64,000 nt of DNA, from NCBI GenBank assembly GCA_017654935.2, contig CM065710.1:9405075-9469074 (forward strand), in the 5' to 3' direction. Below the pieces are notes generated by a model. The model saw nothing but the letters and a program-made list of their open reading frames with translations. It was not told the DNA's origin and did not search any database. This document shows, one piece after another, positions 1-55,959 of the stretch. This stretch comes from Phymorhynchus buccinoides (taxonomy: Eukaryota; Mollusca; Gastropoda; Neogastropoda; Raphitomidae). Positions within the stretch are counted from its first letter, which is position 1. Each line of letters begins with the position of its first letter. Made by a program: the position numbers and the translations under genes.

Positions 1-720
1 AAGACCCCCCTTATAAGACTCCCTCCTACTTAACCCTATGCCTCCCGATCAATCGAACCGAGAATCGATCCTATTGCATAAGAGATTAACTCCGAACGTC
101 ACACCAAATCTTTTATTTAAAAAAATCACCCAGAATAAAGTCGAACTCACATTTCATTTCTGAAAGATGCATATTGAATAGCAATGATGATATTTTCATT
201 CGAAAGCTAACACAATGTCACACAACAAACCATGAATTAGAAGAAAAAATCTGTAATGGCGCTCCGAGCATCGCGCCGAGTCAATACTGCGCACGTCACG
301 TGGAAAGAAGAAAAAAATTTGGGGTCACTTTTGAAAAATCCGTTCAAAAAGACTATGTGTGCTTTCCCTTGCTGTAAAGACCAAAAACGGATCAGTGAGT
401 GTCAGGAACAGGAAGAACTAACCTAGTATATTGCATTGTGGGTAGGGAGAAAGTGAAAGTGAACGTACTAGACCTGGCGTTCAGCGGGCGCAATCGGCGT
501 TTACGCAAGCCAGGGAAGGAAAACAATTTGGGCGGATTTGGCGTCTGCAATTATGAGAGGGTTAAAGACCCCCCACGTCACGTGTCACATTCCCTCTTAT
601 GCTAGGACTTACTTCTCTGAGACATTGCCCTTCTTTGTAAGTATTAAAATTACCTCCCTTATGCAACTCCCTCCCACTTAAGACCTTATTTTGGATGGTT
701 TTTCGAGGTCTTAGAATAAA
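1..720. other. Intron before visible exon 1, with partial TTATAAGACC-type MITE pieces
   Basis: No exon is supported here. Positions 1-60 and 595-715 (minus) resemble pieces of the 180-bp MITE at 1986-2165, sharing CTTATAAGAC, CATTGCCCTTCTTTGTAAG and CCAAAATAAGG. Short open frames have no module signature. Confidence 0.5.
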
Positions 721-770
721 AGTGAGATTGCACTGTATTAATGTTTTTGTCGTTGTTATTATTTTTACAG

Positions 771-44788
<44,018 letters not shown>

Positions 44789-45012
44789 GGTGTTGTGCTG
44801 CAACACAAGGGACTGGTTAGCCTTGGTGATGATGTTTGTCTTTGGGGGACATTCTTCTTCTTCTTCTGTGATGGTTAGATTAACAACGTCCAATTGTGTT
44901 GTGCTGCAACACAAGGGACTAGTTTGTCCCAGCCTTGGTGATGATGCTTGTCTTTTGGGGACATTCTTCTTCTGTGATGGTGATGATTGGATCGACGTCC
45001 AATTAGTCATTG

Positions 45013-45885
45013 ACTCTTAGGGTGGGGACACATTAGCCGCGGAAGTTACGCACGGAAAACCATAAATAAGTGCATGGTTGCTCCTGGGAAATTTCAAAAA
45101 TCCTGCAAGGCAGGGGTCCAAGGGCCGCCCAGTTAACTTGACTTAAACAATCCTAAAAATATAAAGTTCCTGGTAAAAGGCATGTAAATATTCATCTGTG
45201 CTCATTTTCTTTTATATTCTACACATGCAGGCAACCGACAAAACATTTATAAATAGGAAATTCGTTGCTTCTCCAATTCTCATAATCCGGCGACGCCGGC
45301 TACAGGTAATTAAACAAGCGCGAAATCGCAATAGTTTGTGGCACGTGGTCTATTTTTACCACTCCAATCATGAGTCACCTCCCCTGGCTTTTCAATAATT
45401 TTAATCTGTAAACCAGAATGTTATCTCTGCACCATTTCGTAACTTTTTATATCTTTTGGAAAACATTTAAAACTATGTATCCTACTTATGCTCGTCGAAA
45501 GAAGCACCGCATACTCGTCGTGTCTGTTGTACTTGTAGTGTCTGTATTACATATGTTTATTATTTTGTACGCTTTTAAAATACATCATTTTAAAGAGCGG
45601 CCTCAATTAATTTTGAAGTGTAGCCTCGATTTGAAGTGCGACAATTTTGGACCGACCGACCGACAAAGTGAGTTATAGGTTTGTGGCTTGAGCCACAAAC
45701 AAAAGATCCTGCATTTCAGGACATTGACAGCAGGAGCATCCATGTAAGGGAGGGAAGAAGGAAAAAAATATACGGATTAGAGGAAACACGGACACATGCG
45801 CTTATTTTCCCCCTTCTTTCTTCTACTTATTTACGGATTGCGATTCGGATGTCCGCGTCTACTGTGTCCACGGTCTTATGGACAA
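45013..45885. mobile_element. Fold-back MITE copy 3, split by a nested repeat
   Basis: GGGGACACATTAGCCGCGGA and GTTACGCACGGAAAACC start it. CTTCTACTTATTTACGGATT and GTCCGCGTCTACTGTGTCC close it. Between them lies the repeat at 45318-45702. Confidence 0.5.
45318..45702 (+). repeat. Interspersed repeat with palindromic end and conserved small frame, copy 2
   Basis: The body matches 28327-28690 in reverse. GTTTGTGGCTTGAGCCACAAAC closes it. The frame 45418-45678 has MLSLHHFVTFYIFWKTF and a hydrophobic centre, with a 9-bp in-frame difference (LVV) from copy 1. Confidence 0.65.
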
Positions 45886-45939
45886 AGTTCCACTATAAGA
45901 GTCGATGACTAATTGGATGGTAATGTTATCCCCACCACC

Positions 45940-46250
45940 ACTCTTCTGTGGTGGTGACCAACTTCTTTATATAGAAGTAATTGTACATACTTTAGGGGCG
46001 GCTTCGGCCGGGAGGACGTAAAGCTAAACTTCGTCGATACTTTAGGGGGTGACCATAGAAAAAGAAGCGGGAAAGAGAGAGAGAGAGAGGGGGGTGGGGG
46101 GAGTCAGTGAATACGCATATCACACTCTCAGATTTACTTGGGTTCAATTCGGGGAAAATCAGGTGTAGCAAAGTATAAATCTAGTTTCGGCTGGGAAGGG
46201 GAAAACTACACGGAGCTGCTAATTTTCACGTTCGCCCCCCAGCAAGCTGG
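45940..46250. repeat. Interspersed repeat CTGTGGTGGTGACCAACTTC
   Basis: Shares CTTCTTTATATAGAAGTAAT, ACTTTAGGGGGTGACCATAG and GGGAAAACTACACGGAGCTG with 15215-15535. Confidence 0.65.
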
Positions 46251-46317
46251 GAACTAGCCGACCCTAGATACTCCATAAGGCAATGCCCAGGCCCCAACCA
46301 AAAAGACAGAACAAACA

Positions 46318-46446
46318 GATCCCCTGTGATGTAGAGTGGCACAGTGGTGTCGCGTTCGCTTCATGTCAAGTAAACCCGAGTTCGAACCTGGGTACAGGGG
46401 ATTTTTTTCTCTCATTCTGCACTAGGCCTTACGGTCTGAACGTGGA

Positions 46447-46477
<31 letters not shown>

Positions 46478-46700
46478 CGTGTGCCCATGCACTTAGCATA
46501 CGTTAAACCCAGTGGCAACGAAAAAGTTGTCATTTGGTCCAAATTTACACCCACCCACCCCCCCTCATCAGTGACAAAAATCGCAAGCAAAAAAAATTAA
46601 AATTGGGTGGCACGCCTCTGGCTGCGACACGCTCTCCAGGTGGGAGCAACCCGAATTTCACAGAGACGCCTCTGTGACTATTAAGTACCTAATACCTAAT
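46318..46700 (+). mobile_element. tRNA-derived SINE, full copy
   Basis: The head has AGTGGCACAGTGGTGTCGCG (A box) and CCCGAGTTCGAACCTGGG (B box). The central part is GGTCTGAACGTGGAGTCTTT and CGGATGAGACGATAAACCGA, reminiscent of conserved SINE centres found across animals. The tail is CTCTCCAGGTGGGAGCAACC and CACAGAGACGCCTCTGTGAC. Confidence 0.75.
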
Positions 46701-46784
46701 TACTGGGGGGAACCAGTAAATAGTTCTTGAAAATGAAACACAAATCGTATGTTGGAAGCTTGTGCATGAATCATACTTGTTATA

Positions 46785-47090
46785 CTCCCCCGTCACCGGG
46801 GATTGTTTGTACAAATAGTTCCCCCACCTTCTGGAAGTTCTGTGCTTGTAACTGCCTTTAATCCATCACTCTCTTTGACTCTGCCTTTTCCCTTTGCTTA
46901 CTGTCATCTGCTATCTTTCTGCCTTACTGGTCCATTCTCACCTGCCTTTTTTCTATAAATTCTTACAAAGATTTCTTCAGCCGAAGTCGGACATGCTGGG
47001 CCTAACTATTTCTTAGTAAGGCGCATAACAGCAGCATGAAGCATCTACGCTCATATGACAGGAAACTGTCTGAGCGAACGAAGAATAAGA
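46785..47090 (-). repeat. SINE-like CTT family, copy 12
   Basis: CCCCCGTCACCGGGGATTG to GAGCGAACGAAGAA. Confidence 0.75.
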
Positions 47091-47503
47091 TACGCTGTAT
47101 AATACTCTGCAAAAAATTACGTAAATCTGTACATAAATGTTGAGATGAATATTTATCTGCCATGATTTTATGCTTGTTTGTCGTTATGAATTGTATAGAT
47201 AGATACTATATGTTTGTCCAGATATTGAGATTCTTTTTCTTACTGCATTTTCATTATTTAAAAAAAAACATTTGAGGAGGAAATATGTGTCTCAGTTCGA
47301 TGGGAAGTTGATGTGCTTTTGTTAACGTTGATAGTTTGTTTGGGGGTTTTTTTGGGGGAAAATGTCCAAGTTGGAAAAAAAAGTTTAATAATGAAAGGCT
47401 TAAAGGGACGACTACCGATCCTAGGGATCGGGCGGGTAGCCTAGTCGCTGCCAAGTTCTGACTCACAGTGGCTCAAGCAACGGAGAAAAAAGAACGGTTG
47501 AAC

Positions 47504-48926
47504 CGTCTCTCTCGCCTGCCGCGATAAGACCGATGCCTCTCGCCTCGCGTGAACGCTTTATATATGGCGGCTCTGGGTTTAATTAATTCGTTCAGAAAAT
47601 ATGGTTAGTGAAGCAAGTCCATGTTGGAATCAAAATGTTCTTTACTCTCTCGCCTGCCGCGATAAGACCGATGCCTCTCGCCTCGCGTGAACGCTTTATA
47701 TATGGCGGCTCTGGGTTTAATTAATTCGTTCAGAAAATATGGTTAGTGAAACTCTCTCGCCTGCCGCGATAAGACTGATGCCTCTCGCCTCGCGTGAACG
47801 CTTTATATATGGCGGCTCTGGGTTTAATTAATTCGTTCAGAAAATATGGTTAGTGAAACTCTCTCGCCTGCCGCGATAAGACTGATGCCTCTCGCCTCGC
47901 GTGAACGCTTTATATATGGCGGCTCTGGGTTTAATTAATTCGTTCAGAAAATATGGTTAGTGAAACTCTCTCGCCTGCCGCGATAAGACTGATGCCTCTC
48001 GCCTCGCGTGAACGCTTTATATATGGCGGCTCTGGGTTTAATTAATTCGTTCAGAAAATATGGTTAGTGAAACTCTCTCGCCTGCCGCGATAAGACTGAT
48101 GCCTCTCGCCTCGCCTGAACGCTTTATATATGGCGGCTCTGGGTTTAATTAATTCGTTCAGAAAATATGGTTAGTGAAACTCTCTCGCCTGCCGCGATAA
48201 GACTGATGCCTCTCGCCTCGCATGAACGCTTTATATATGGCGGCTCTGGGTTTAATTAATTCGTTCAGAAAATATGGTTAGTGAAACTCTCTCGCCTGCC
48301 GCGATAAGACTGATGCCTCTCGCCTCGCGTGAACGCTTTATATATGGCGGCTCTGGGTTTAATTAATTTGTTCAGAAAATATGGTTAGTGAAACTCTCTC
48401 GCCTGCCGCGATAAGACTGATGCCTCTCGCCTCGCGTGAACGCTTTATATATGGCGGCTCTGGGTTTAATTAATTTGTTCAGAAAATATGGTTAGTGAAA
48501 CTCTCTCGCCTGCCGCGATAAGACTGATGCCTCTCGCCTCGCGTGAACGCTTTATATATGGCGGCTCTGGGTTTAATTAATTCGTTCAGAAAATATGGTT
48601 AGTGAAACTCTCTCGCCTGCCGCGATAAGACTGATACCTCTCGCCTCGCGTGAACGCTTTATATATGGCGGCTCTGGGTTTAATTAATTCGTTCAGAAAA
48701 TATGGTTAGTGAAACTCTCTCGCCTGCCGCGATAAGACTGATACCTCTCGCCTCGCGTGAACGCTTTATATATGGCGGCTCTGGGTTTAATTAATTTGTT
48801 CAGAAAATATGGTTAGTGAAACTCTCTCGCCTGCCGCGATAAGACTGATGCCTCTCGCCTCGCGTGAACGCTTTATATATGGCGGCTCTGGGTTTAATTA
48901 ATTCGTTCAGAAAATATGGTTAGTGA
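47504..48926 (+). repeat. 107-bp satellite array, 13 copies
   Basis: The unit is CTCTCTCGCCTGCCGCGATA to AAAATATGGTTAGTGAA and includes CTTTATATATGGCGGCTCTG. The first unit is followed by GCAAGTCCATGTTGGAATCA and CTTTA, and so is the last. Twelve units in between are nearly identical (GACCG/GACTG, GATGC/GATAC, TTCG/TTTG variants). Confidence 0.95.
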
Positions 48927-48959
48927 AGCAAGTCCATGTTGGAATCAAAATGTTCTTTA

Positions 48960-49395
48960 CAGGTCTTGTGATGCTTATTTCATAATGTGTTATTATGAGC
49001 TGTTCACCCCTTGACTGCCACCAACGTATTACATATACTGACCTGATGACATCACTGATGATGTTATCAGATGAAAAGAAATAACCCTGATATGCTGACT
49101 TTGCTCTAACAGTCAAGAAAGTAATAATATCTCCAGACCATTTTGCCAGATTGGCTCTATCAGTTGTCTTTTTCATGTCATGATTTGCCCAATGATTTTT
49201 TCTTTCATTTTCTCTGGCAGTCAAGGGGTTAAGAACAAGTTGAACATACAAAAGATGTGTCATGTACGATTGTAAATGGTTGTGTCCTAACAAATTGTCA
49301 ATTGTTTGTATTTCATTGTATCTTTGCTTTATGCTTACATTCCAATTAGAATGAATGGTTGCTGATGCTATGTAGTTGTGAATTATGCTTGCGTT
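48960..49395. other. Unassigned sequence before the candidate poly(A) signal
   Basis: GTTCACCCCTTGACTGCCAC and TTTCTCTGGCAGTCAAGGGGTTAAG form inverted ends of about 200 bp (49012-49230), so a small TIR element may be present. Confidence 0.45.
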
Positions 49396-49397
49396 CC

Positions 49398-49403
49398 AAT
49401 AAA
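49398..49403 (+). promoter_or_regulatory. Candidate polyadenylation signal AATAAA
   Basis: AATAAA is followed 8 nt later by (TG)6 and CTGTTGTT, a GT-rich downstream element. It is the best poly(A) signal after the stop of the EB-repeat gene. Nothing else nearby demands one. Confidence 0.4.
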
Positions 49404-49431
49404 GCCAATGTGTGTGTGTGCTGTTGTTAAT

Positions 49432-49957
49432 CCAGACCTGTTTAGCCCTAAAACTGCGTACAATGGGGTTAACCTTCACCATGCTTCCTGGGTATTCTAG
49501 TACCCAGAGACACATAAAAACTGTTATATCTCAAAAAGTATTTAAGCAATCGTCATGAAATTTCATGAGTTTATCAAAAACGTTAATGGCTTTATGTGTC
49601 TTAAATTTCATTGTGTATAAAATACAAATGACGTAATATAATGCGTCATTTGAACATGCTTGTCACTGATTGCACGGGTATCCTACAACCCATACTTTAA
49701 AGAGCAGAAATATGCCACTGCAGTGCATTGAGTATGGGTAGTGGGACACCCGCGGCATCTGGATAAGGATAAACACATGGTGACTCTTTGACGAGTATGG
49801 GTACTGGAGAACCCGCATCATCTGGAATAGGGATAAACACTGTTAAAATGCATGTCCCTTTCCTTTTGAATGAGTATGGGTAGTGGAAAACCTGCCCCAT
49901 CGTGACTGTAGTTGAACAGGGGATCCGGTGAAGGTTAAAACGTGTACAGTCTGGATT
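49432..49957. repeat. Possible TIR element with three GAGTATGGGTA repeats
   Basis: AATCCAGAC begins and GTCTGGATT ends it. Inside, GAGTATGGGTAGTGGGACAC, GAGTATGGGTACTGGAGAAC and GAGTATGGGTAGTGGAAAAC lie at 49729, 49793 and 49870. Confidence 0.45.
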
Positions 49958-50114
49958 GAAATGTGTACAATTGATATCACGGTAAAAAACACGATTTATT
50001 CCAAATAATACACAATAGAGCAGTTATTTACAAACATCACATTCACATTTATTTGTCGGTTTTGACATCAGCTTTGAACATTATAATGTGAATATTATTA
50101 ATTAATACTGATGT

Positions 50115-50330
50115 CTTTCACCCTTCAACACCCATGTCACTGAAAGGCATCAAATGAGGGTCTACTGACCAATGACCTTATGTTCTTAATTTTGGGATGC
50201 AAGGACACTCCCTATTTTATGCATGTCACAGAGGAATCCCCAATATTGCAGAGAAAATCTGTTCTCTACCCGGGTAAGTTTAATGGTAAATTTTGGCTGA
50301 AGAATGGCTAGCGTTGAAAGGGTCAATGAT
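50115..50330 (+). mobile_element. CCCTTTCACCGCCA-family MITE, copy 7 (5' end changed)
   Basis: TTCAACACCCATGTCACTGA, CATCAAATGAGGGTCTACTG and ATGGCTAGCGTTGAAAGGGT match the family. Confidence 0.6.
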
Positions 50331-50347
50331 TTAAACATAATGTATAT

Positions 50348-50585
50348 CTGGACACGGTAGAATACTAGAAATAGTGGCCACGCACTGCGAAGAATAATAT
50401 TGTCACCAATTATGGCAGCTATCATTCCCCCCCTTAAATCATTCAGTCTAATATGACCCGTAGTTTGAACAGTAGAATACTAGAAATAGTGGCCACGCAC
50501 TGCGAAGAATAATATGTCACCAATTATGGCAGCTCTTATCATTTCCCCCCCTTAAATCATTCAGTCTAATATGACCCGTAAAGTT
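50348..50585. repeat. Tandem duplication of about 120 bp
   Basis: TAGAATACTAGAAATAGTGG to CATTCAGTCTAATATGACCCGTA occurs at 50359-50463 and 50473-50580. Confidence 0.85.
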
Positions 50586-50668
50586 TAAGAAACTGATATG
50601 GGAGGAAGGGGTTGTGGGAGAGGCGACAACAATTCATGAAGTCTCTCTAAAAGGTACGAGGTATAGTA

Positions 50669-51228
50669 GTAGTACAGACAAACCCTTATTTTACGACCCT
50701 CTGTTAAGCGACCACCTCTCATTTGAGACCGGATTTGTTGGCACGGATGCATTTTACTATGTAAACGACCTCTCTTAAACGACTTCCTCTAAAAACGCGA
50801 CTTACGACCGCCAATTTGTTGGTTTCTATGACCGTTGTCTGCATAGACTTCGAGCAAAGGGAAACAATCACGGTCAAGGGCCTGAAAGCGGAGTCGCTTC
50901 CCTTGTTGTAGAAAAGATAGCGGAAAGCGTAGCAAAAGCACGAAAACCACTGACTTTGAAAAAGAAAACTACTGACTTTGGACGAGAGTGGAGGTGATTA
51001 ACAGAAGTCGGCGAAGTGAAACTAATACATCGATTGCACAATCCTATGGAGTTGGAAAGACCCAAATCCAGTTTTAATATGTCGTCGTATGTGTGCATGA
51101 AGAAGAGTATGAACTGTGCTGAACTTTTTCTTTCTACGGCTGCCAGTGAAAACCTCCGTCATACGACCCCTCCAATTTACGACCGATTTTTCCGGACATT
51201 TTGGAAGTCTTAAAATAGAGGTTTGTCA
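50669..51228 (-). mobile_element. TIR element ACAGACAAACC, copy 2
   Basis: TACAGACAAACCCTTATTTT to AAAATAGAGGTTTGTCAGTA. It matches 14485-15097 in reverse across its length. Confidence 0.72.
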
Positions 51229-51388
51229 GTAGTAGTAGTGATTTACTCGAACACATGAGTGGGAGCAGAACATTTTAGCTATACTGAAAGAAAAACAGGC
51301 TTTTATTTCAGTTTAAAGGAATCTAATGTAAATTGATTTTCTGATTTTAAATTATGTATATTAGTTTTCACATCCAAAAACATGGGGG

Positions 51389-51480
51389 TCTGGATGGTGT
51401 AGTGAATAAAGACTAGGACTAGGAAAAAACCTTCCATATTCTATGCTGCTCCTGGGTTCAAGTCCAGCTAAAGGCAAATT
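51389..51480 (+). mobile_element. tRNA-like SINE head
   Basis: GTCTGGATGGTGTAGTGAAT resembles an A box and CTGGGTTCAAGTCCAG is a good B box with stem. The middle does not fold as an anticodon arm, and AAAGTCCAGCTAAAGGC repeats at 51640. Confidence 0.5.
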
Positions 51481-51744
51481 TTTAAATTTTTCTTCATCCC
51501 TCGACAGTTCTAGAAACTAATTTGGTTCACAAACTACTACTCTCATTTATAATCCTTTTCAAGTTCAACAATATAAACATTCCAAAATCTGATTATTTAT
51601 TTTGACAATTAAACTGCAATGGCAGTAGTTATCTGCCTAGACTAAAGTCCAGCTAAAGGCAAAAATGTAATTATCCCATGATATTAGAAACTAATTTGGT
51701 CCACCAACTACTAGCATTTATAATCCTTTTCAAGTGTTCAACTA

Positions 51745-52134
51745 TACTGGTCTCCAAAAGTTAAGGGCCGGCTTCTGTTTTCAGTAGCTTGATATCTATT
51801 TATTGTACACTAAGACAACAATGAAGAAAATGGCAAAACTTAGGCTACTCAATAACTTTCCTTCCTGTTGCACGTGCCTGAACCAGTTTTGCAGTACAGC
51901 AACAGAGTTTTCAGGTACGCTTAAAATGTGGCAAATTCACGAAAGTTTGGTCTCTTCGCTGAAGAATCAGGGCTGATGCAGGTTTCTTGCCTACTGCACG
52001 TGCAAGGCACGACTAGTGAACACTGCTGAGCAAAAGTTACACGAATGTGTATTTAATGGCGGCAACCAGAGCTCTCAATAAGCATGCCTCCAAGACAGAT
52101 CGTTCTTCCGGCCCTAAAATTTTGGAGACCAGTA
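51745..52134. mobile_element. TIR element TACTGGTCTCCAAAA (Tc1/mariner-like ends)
   Basis: TACTGGTCTCCAAAAGTTAA opens and the inverse, TTTTGGAGACCAGTA, closes, flanked by TA. It is 390 bp with no transposase. AACATTCCAAAATCTGAT occurs on both sides in host repeats. Confidence 0.72.
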
Positions 52135-52191
52135 TATATAAACATTCCAAAATCTGATGATTATTTTTTGGGACAGTTAAACTGCATGCAA

Positions 52192-52328
52192 CAGGGCATT
52201 TGCCACGAGTGCTCGTTCACTATACTAGACTACTAATTTGCCCGAGCTCGTTCTGCCCGAGGTGCGCTGACCTCTCTAATTCAACTCGGTGAAATTCAAG
52301 GTCACCGGCGCGTGGCAAATGCTCTATT
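52192..52328. mobile_element. 137-bp MITE GGGCATTTGCCA, copy 2
   Basis: AGGGCATTTGCCACGAG to CGTGGCAAATGCTCTAT, a match to 31608-31746. Confidence 0.7.
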
Positions 52329-52429
52329 GCAGGAGTAGTTCTCTGCATCTGCCTAGACTTGCATTAGTTTTTGTTCTCTGAAAGTAACTGTTGGCCATGA
52401 GGACTTGAAGGCAGCTGGTTTTGGGGAAG

Positions 52430-52600
52430 TCAACTAATCCCTTGGCAGCAGTACTCAGTGCAAATGCCTCCTAGTTCAGAAAGGACCAGGCTGTGCCATG
52501 AGGCATCTGGTTTTGGGGGAAGTCAACTAATCCCTTGGCAGCAGTACACAGAGCCAGTGATAATGCCTCCTAGGTGTTCAGAAAAGACCAGACTGCCATG
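52430..52600 (+). repeat. Short tandem duplication
   Basis: GGTTTTGGGGAAGTCAACTA and CCCTTGGCAGCAGTAC occur at 52417-52455 and 52511-52550. Confidence 0.75.
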
Positions 52601-52721
52601 AGTTTCCATACTGCTGCAAATCATTAATTGTGCAGCTCTTCTATTGTTATTGATTCCAACTTAAGACTTCTCAATCCTTGATAAAAACCTTTCAAGGGCA
52701 TGTTACTTGCCTACTTACCAA

Positions 52722-53030
52722 CATACCTATCTACCTTGTCTATCTACTTTCTACCTTATATATACCTTGTCTATCTACTTTCTACCTTATATATACCTTG
52801 TCTATCTACTTTCTACCTTGTCTATCTACTTTCTACCTTGTCTATCTACTTTCTACCTTATATATACCTTGTCTATCTACTTTCTACCTTGTCTATCTAC
52901 TTTCTACCTTATATCTACCTTGTCTATCTACTTTCTACCTTACCTACCTACCTTGTCTATCTACTTTGTACCTTATCTACCTTGTCTATCTACTTTGTAC
53001 CTTACCTATCTGCCTTGTCTACCTACTCTA
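52722..53030 (+). repeat. TACCTTGTCTATCTACTTTC minisatellite
   Basis: Twelve or more 20-34-bp units with TATATATACC variants. Confidence 0.93.
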
Positions 53031-53099
53031 AACAAGAGGGGGGCAGTGTCCTTTCATCATACCACGAGTTGCACGCAACTCTAAACCCCAAATGGACTT

Positions 53100-53460
53100 T
53101 AGCCTACCCCCCCCCCCCCCCCCCCCCTCAATAAAACAAAAATCAAACCCAAAAGAAAGCAAAAAACTACCCTCTGCCTACCTACCTAGCAGCTAGCTAC
53201 CCTAGGTGAGGGGCAGGGAGTGAAAGGGGGCAGGGGGGTGAGAGGAGTCCCGTTAAGCTGCGCACAGCCCCCCAGCGCAGGGTTGGGGACCCCCCCTACT
53301 CTCTCACCCCTACCTTACCAATCGCGCGACCTCCACTACCCCTCCCCTAAACAGCCCCTCTACCCCACCCCGCAAAAAAAAAAGAAACAAAAAAAGGCTA
53401 CCCCCCTCCTTCCCTCCCCACCCATCCTATCCCCCTTATTTACCTTTTCCTTTTTCTCCA
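53100..53460. other. C-rich low-complexity stretch
   Basis: Runs of C (53107-53127) and CCCCTACC-like sequence. No coding support. Confidence 0.6.
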
Positions 53461-53756
53461 GTCTGCACAAAATAACCTGGCATGTACACGTTAAAGCTAG
53501 CATAAATTGGTATTTACATATTATAATATCACCATCATAAACTTAACGCATGAAAGCATTACACAAAATCTGAAAACTGTCAACACATCTACTTTAAAGC
53601 ATGTGACGGAATCACAATATTGTCCATGATCACAACTGTTTATGAACGTTAAAATTGATCAAGACAATAAATGTAATCCCTTGCAAGTTCAAGCAACCCA
53701 CAGCCAGCTGAAATCTACATCATTTTGTAAGTGGACTGTACCCCAATGCATTTGCC

Positions 53757-53832
53757 ACGACGCTCTCTCCCGGGGAGAGCAGCCCGAATTTCACAGAAAG
53801 TCTCTGTGACTAGAATATACCAAATACCAAAT
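53757..53832 (+). repeat. SINE tail fragment
   Basis: CTCTCCCGGGGAGAGCAGCC and TGACTAGAATATACCAAA, as in other copies. Confidence 0.65.
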
Positions 53833-54209
53833 AAACACATGAACCTAATCACACCAACAACAACAACATACAGTATTTATACGGCGCTGAATCTTGATAG
53901 AAATCAAATCAAAGCGCACACACACGTTAGCATTCAAACAAAAACGCAATACAAAGCGAACACACACGGATAACATAAATGGAATATAGCAGAAACAGAC
54001 CTAATGGCAAGAGAGAGAAGATAACGAGAGAGGAGCTTTAATGACGGGGGAACAGGTGGGTTTTGAGGTTAGCTTTGAAAGCAGAGAGTCAGTCGCTGCC
54101 ATATGTAACGAATTATGAGATCCTGTGTTTTAAGTTACCTAGTAAAATGTTCAGTGCAAACCACACATTGTATATATACGTAAGAATGGTGTGTGTACAG
54201 AAAGCAAGG

Positions 54210-55490
54210 TACCTGTGAGAGGGAATACTTCCAACGTTTCGTGCCTTACAGGGGCGCCCTGACGGATGAGTTTTTGCAAGAAACACGTCCAGATCAGCAG
54301 GAAAACACCCTTTACAGAGATCGCAACACTCACTTTGCTCTGGTTTCCTAGAAATCAAGCCGTCAAAAAGGCGATTCCTCCTTGGCGGAGGTGCTGGAAG
54401 TCAAATTCTTTCACCCAAAGAGAAGGCGTTTGCTGTCTCTTTTTGAATGGCCGCCTGTGTTTAGACCAAATCGTTTGCACAAACTTTTCACAATACAAGC
54501 CTTTTTATTTATTTATTATTAAAATTAATACAGTTTATCTAAAGGAGTTTCGCTCACAACAAAGGAAATAGCTCCTTTTTTTCTTCTTTTTTTTTACACT
54601 GCACTTCAAAAAAAGATAACACTTCAACCACAATGAGTGACCTCCACCCAATGGCTACTCTCCGGCATCTCTGCCAAGGAAAAATCGCCGTTTTGACGGT
54701 TTAATTTTTAAGAAACCAGAGCAAAGTGAGTGTTCCGATCCTTGAAAAGGCTGTCTTTCTGGTGATCTTGACGTGTTTCTTGCAAAAAACTCATCCGTCC
54801 GAGTCCACCTTTAAGCACTTAGTCATGAAGTGAAGACAGCAAAGTTGACAGGTTGTTGATTTTCATGACTACCGTATTTTTCGGACTATAAGGCGATATT
54901 TTTTTTTCCAATTTCGACCTATGCGCCTAATAAACGAGGGCGCCCTATTAGTGAACAAAATCGTGAGAAGAGAGGCAACGATTGCCATACTCAGTACAGT
55001 CTACTGCGAGTCACAACATCGAAAGTGGTAACGAGTCGCCGATACGACGAATACTCACGTTAAAATGCTTCAAAATCCCTGTTATTGTCCGAGATACCGT
55101 CCAACAGATACCACAACCCTTCATTGGATGTAAAAAGCATCGTTGTAGAGCTTAAAATGCCATAATTCTACCAGTTTTCACGAAGAATTTGGCAAACACA
55201 ACAACCGGAAGTCGCAAAAACGGAAGTTTCGATTATTTGAGAAGGGAACCAACTCTCGTTTATGACAACAAAATGGCGGTCGGTAATCGTTTACAGGACG
55301 TGTACGGGCTTCAAACTTCGACTTTCTGTTATGAGGTGTGTATCGCCTTATAAACGAGGGCGCCTTTTACTTGGATTTTGTCAGATTTTTCTTGAAAATT
55401 GCCCTATTCGCCTTATACACAGCAGCGCCTAATGAGCCGAAAAGTACGGTAAGTGCTTAAGGCACGAAACGTAGTTCTCCCTTTCACAGG
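54210..55490. repeat. Inverted repeat pair enclosing a nested TIR element
   Basis: CCAACGTTTCGTGCCTTACA at 54232 faces GTGCTTAAGGCACGAAACGT at 55453. GATGAGTTTTTGCAAGAAAC and CTCTGGTTTC at 54265-54350 face GAAACCAGAGCAAAGTGAGT and TTGCAAAAAACTCATC at 54710-54797. Confidence 0.65.
54871..55452. mobile_element. TIR element TACCGTATTTTTCGGACTAT
   Basis: TACCGTATTTTTCGGACTAT opens, and GCCGAAAAGTACGGTA closes as its inverse. It is 580 bp, and carries CAAAATGGCGG at 55269. Such ends are common among animal non-autonomous DNA transposons. Confidence 0.7.
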
Positions 55491-55958
55491 CACCGTGTTT
55501 TTTCTACCCACCATTCTTACGTTGCTCCCAAAGGTACTGCAGTCAATTGTTTCATCTACATTGTATATACTTGGATAATTAAGGTATGCTTCACAACTTT
55601 GAGGGAAAAAAATCAAGCAATATGAATGCCGTTCCAAAAACATTATGCACAAATTTGCGGGGAAATAAAACCTTTTGGCACAAACAGATCAGCAGCGTTA
55701 TATTTTATGTGAAATAGTGCACACATTTTAAAAACATTTTTGTGTCAACATACTTCCCACCTATCTTTGGTTCACAAATCCATCAACAGAGTATCATCAT
55801 CACCGATAGAATTATTGTTCAATCTTTGCAAAAACACAAAAGTGTAATATCGCAATAATAAAGCAGAACATATCACAGACATTATTTAATCACATTGGTA
55901 AAACATGTGTAGCCCCTTCAGGACTTCACTGCCTTAGATAAACTCTATTACTGGCCTG
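55491..55958. other. Unassigned AT-rich DNA
   Basis: No repeat or gene is recognised with confidence. Confidence 0.4.
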
Positions 55959-55959
55959 G

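Larger units (their letters stand above)
44789..49420 (+). other. Possible long 3' UTR / downstream region
   Basis: No AATAAA is found close to the stop. The first good one is at 49398-49403 (CCAATAAAGCC), followed by a GT-rich stretch at 49411-49422, a typical poly(A) arrangement. If used, the 3' UTR is about 4.6 kb and includes two imperfect copies of a 110-bp segment (44790-45000, rich in CTTCTTCTT and TTGTGCTGCAACACAAGGGACT), several transposable elements and the 107-bp satellite. An ATTAAA at about 45306 is a weaker alternative. Confidence 0.35.

Noticed and set aside
46318..46390. Functional tRNA gene
   Set aside because: Good A and B boxes, but the anticodon arm does not fold properly and the sequence runs into a SINE body and tail repeated elsewhere.
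52678..53134. Three overlapping YLVYLLSTL-type frames resembling membrane proteins
   Set aside because: Produced by the TACCTTGTCTATCTACTTTC minisatellite in all frames.
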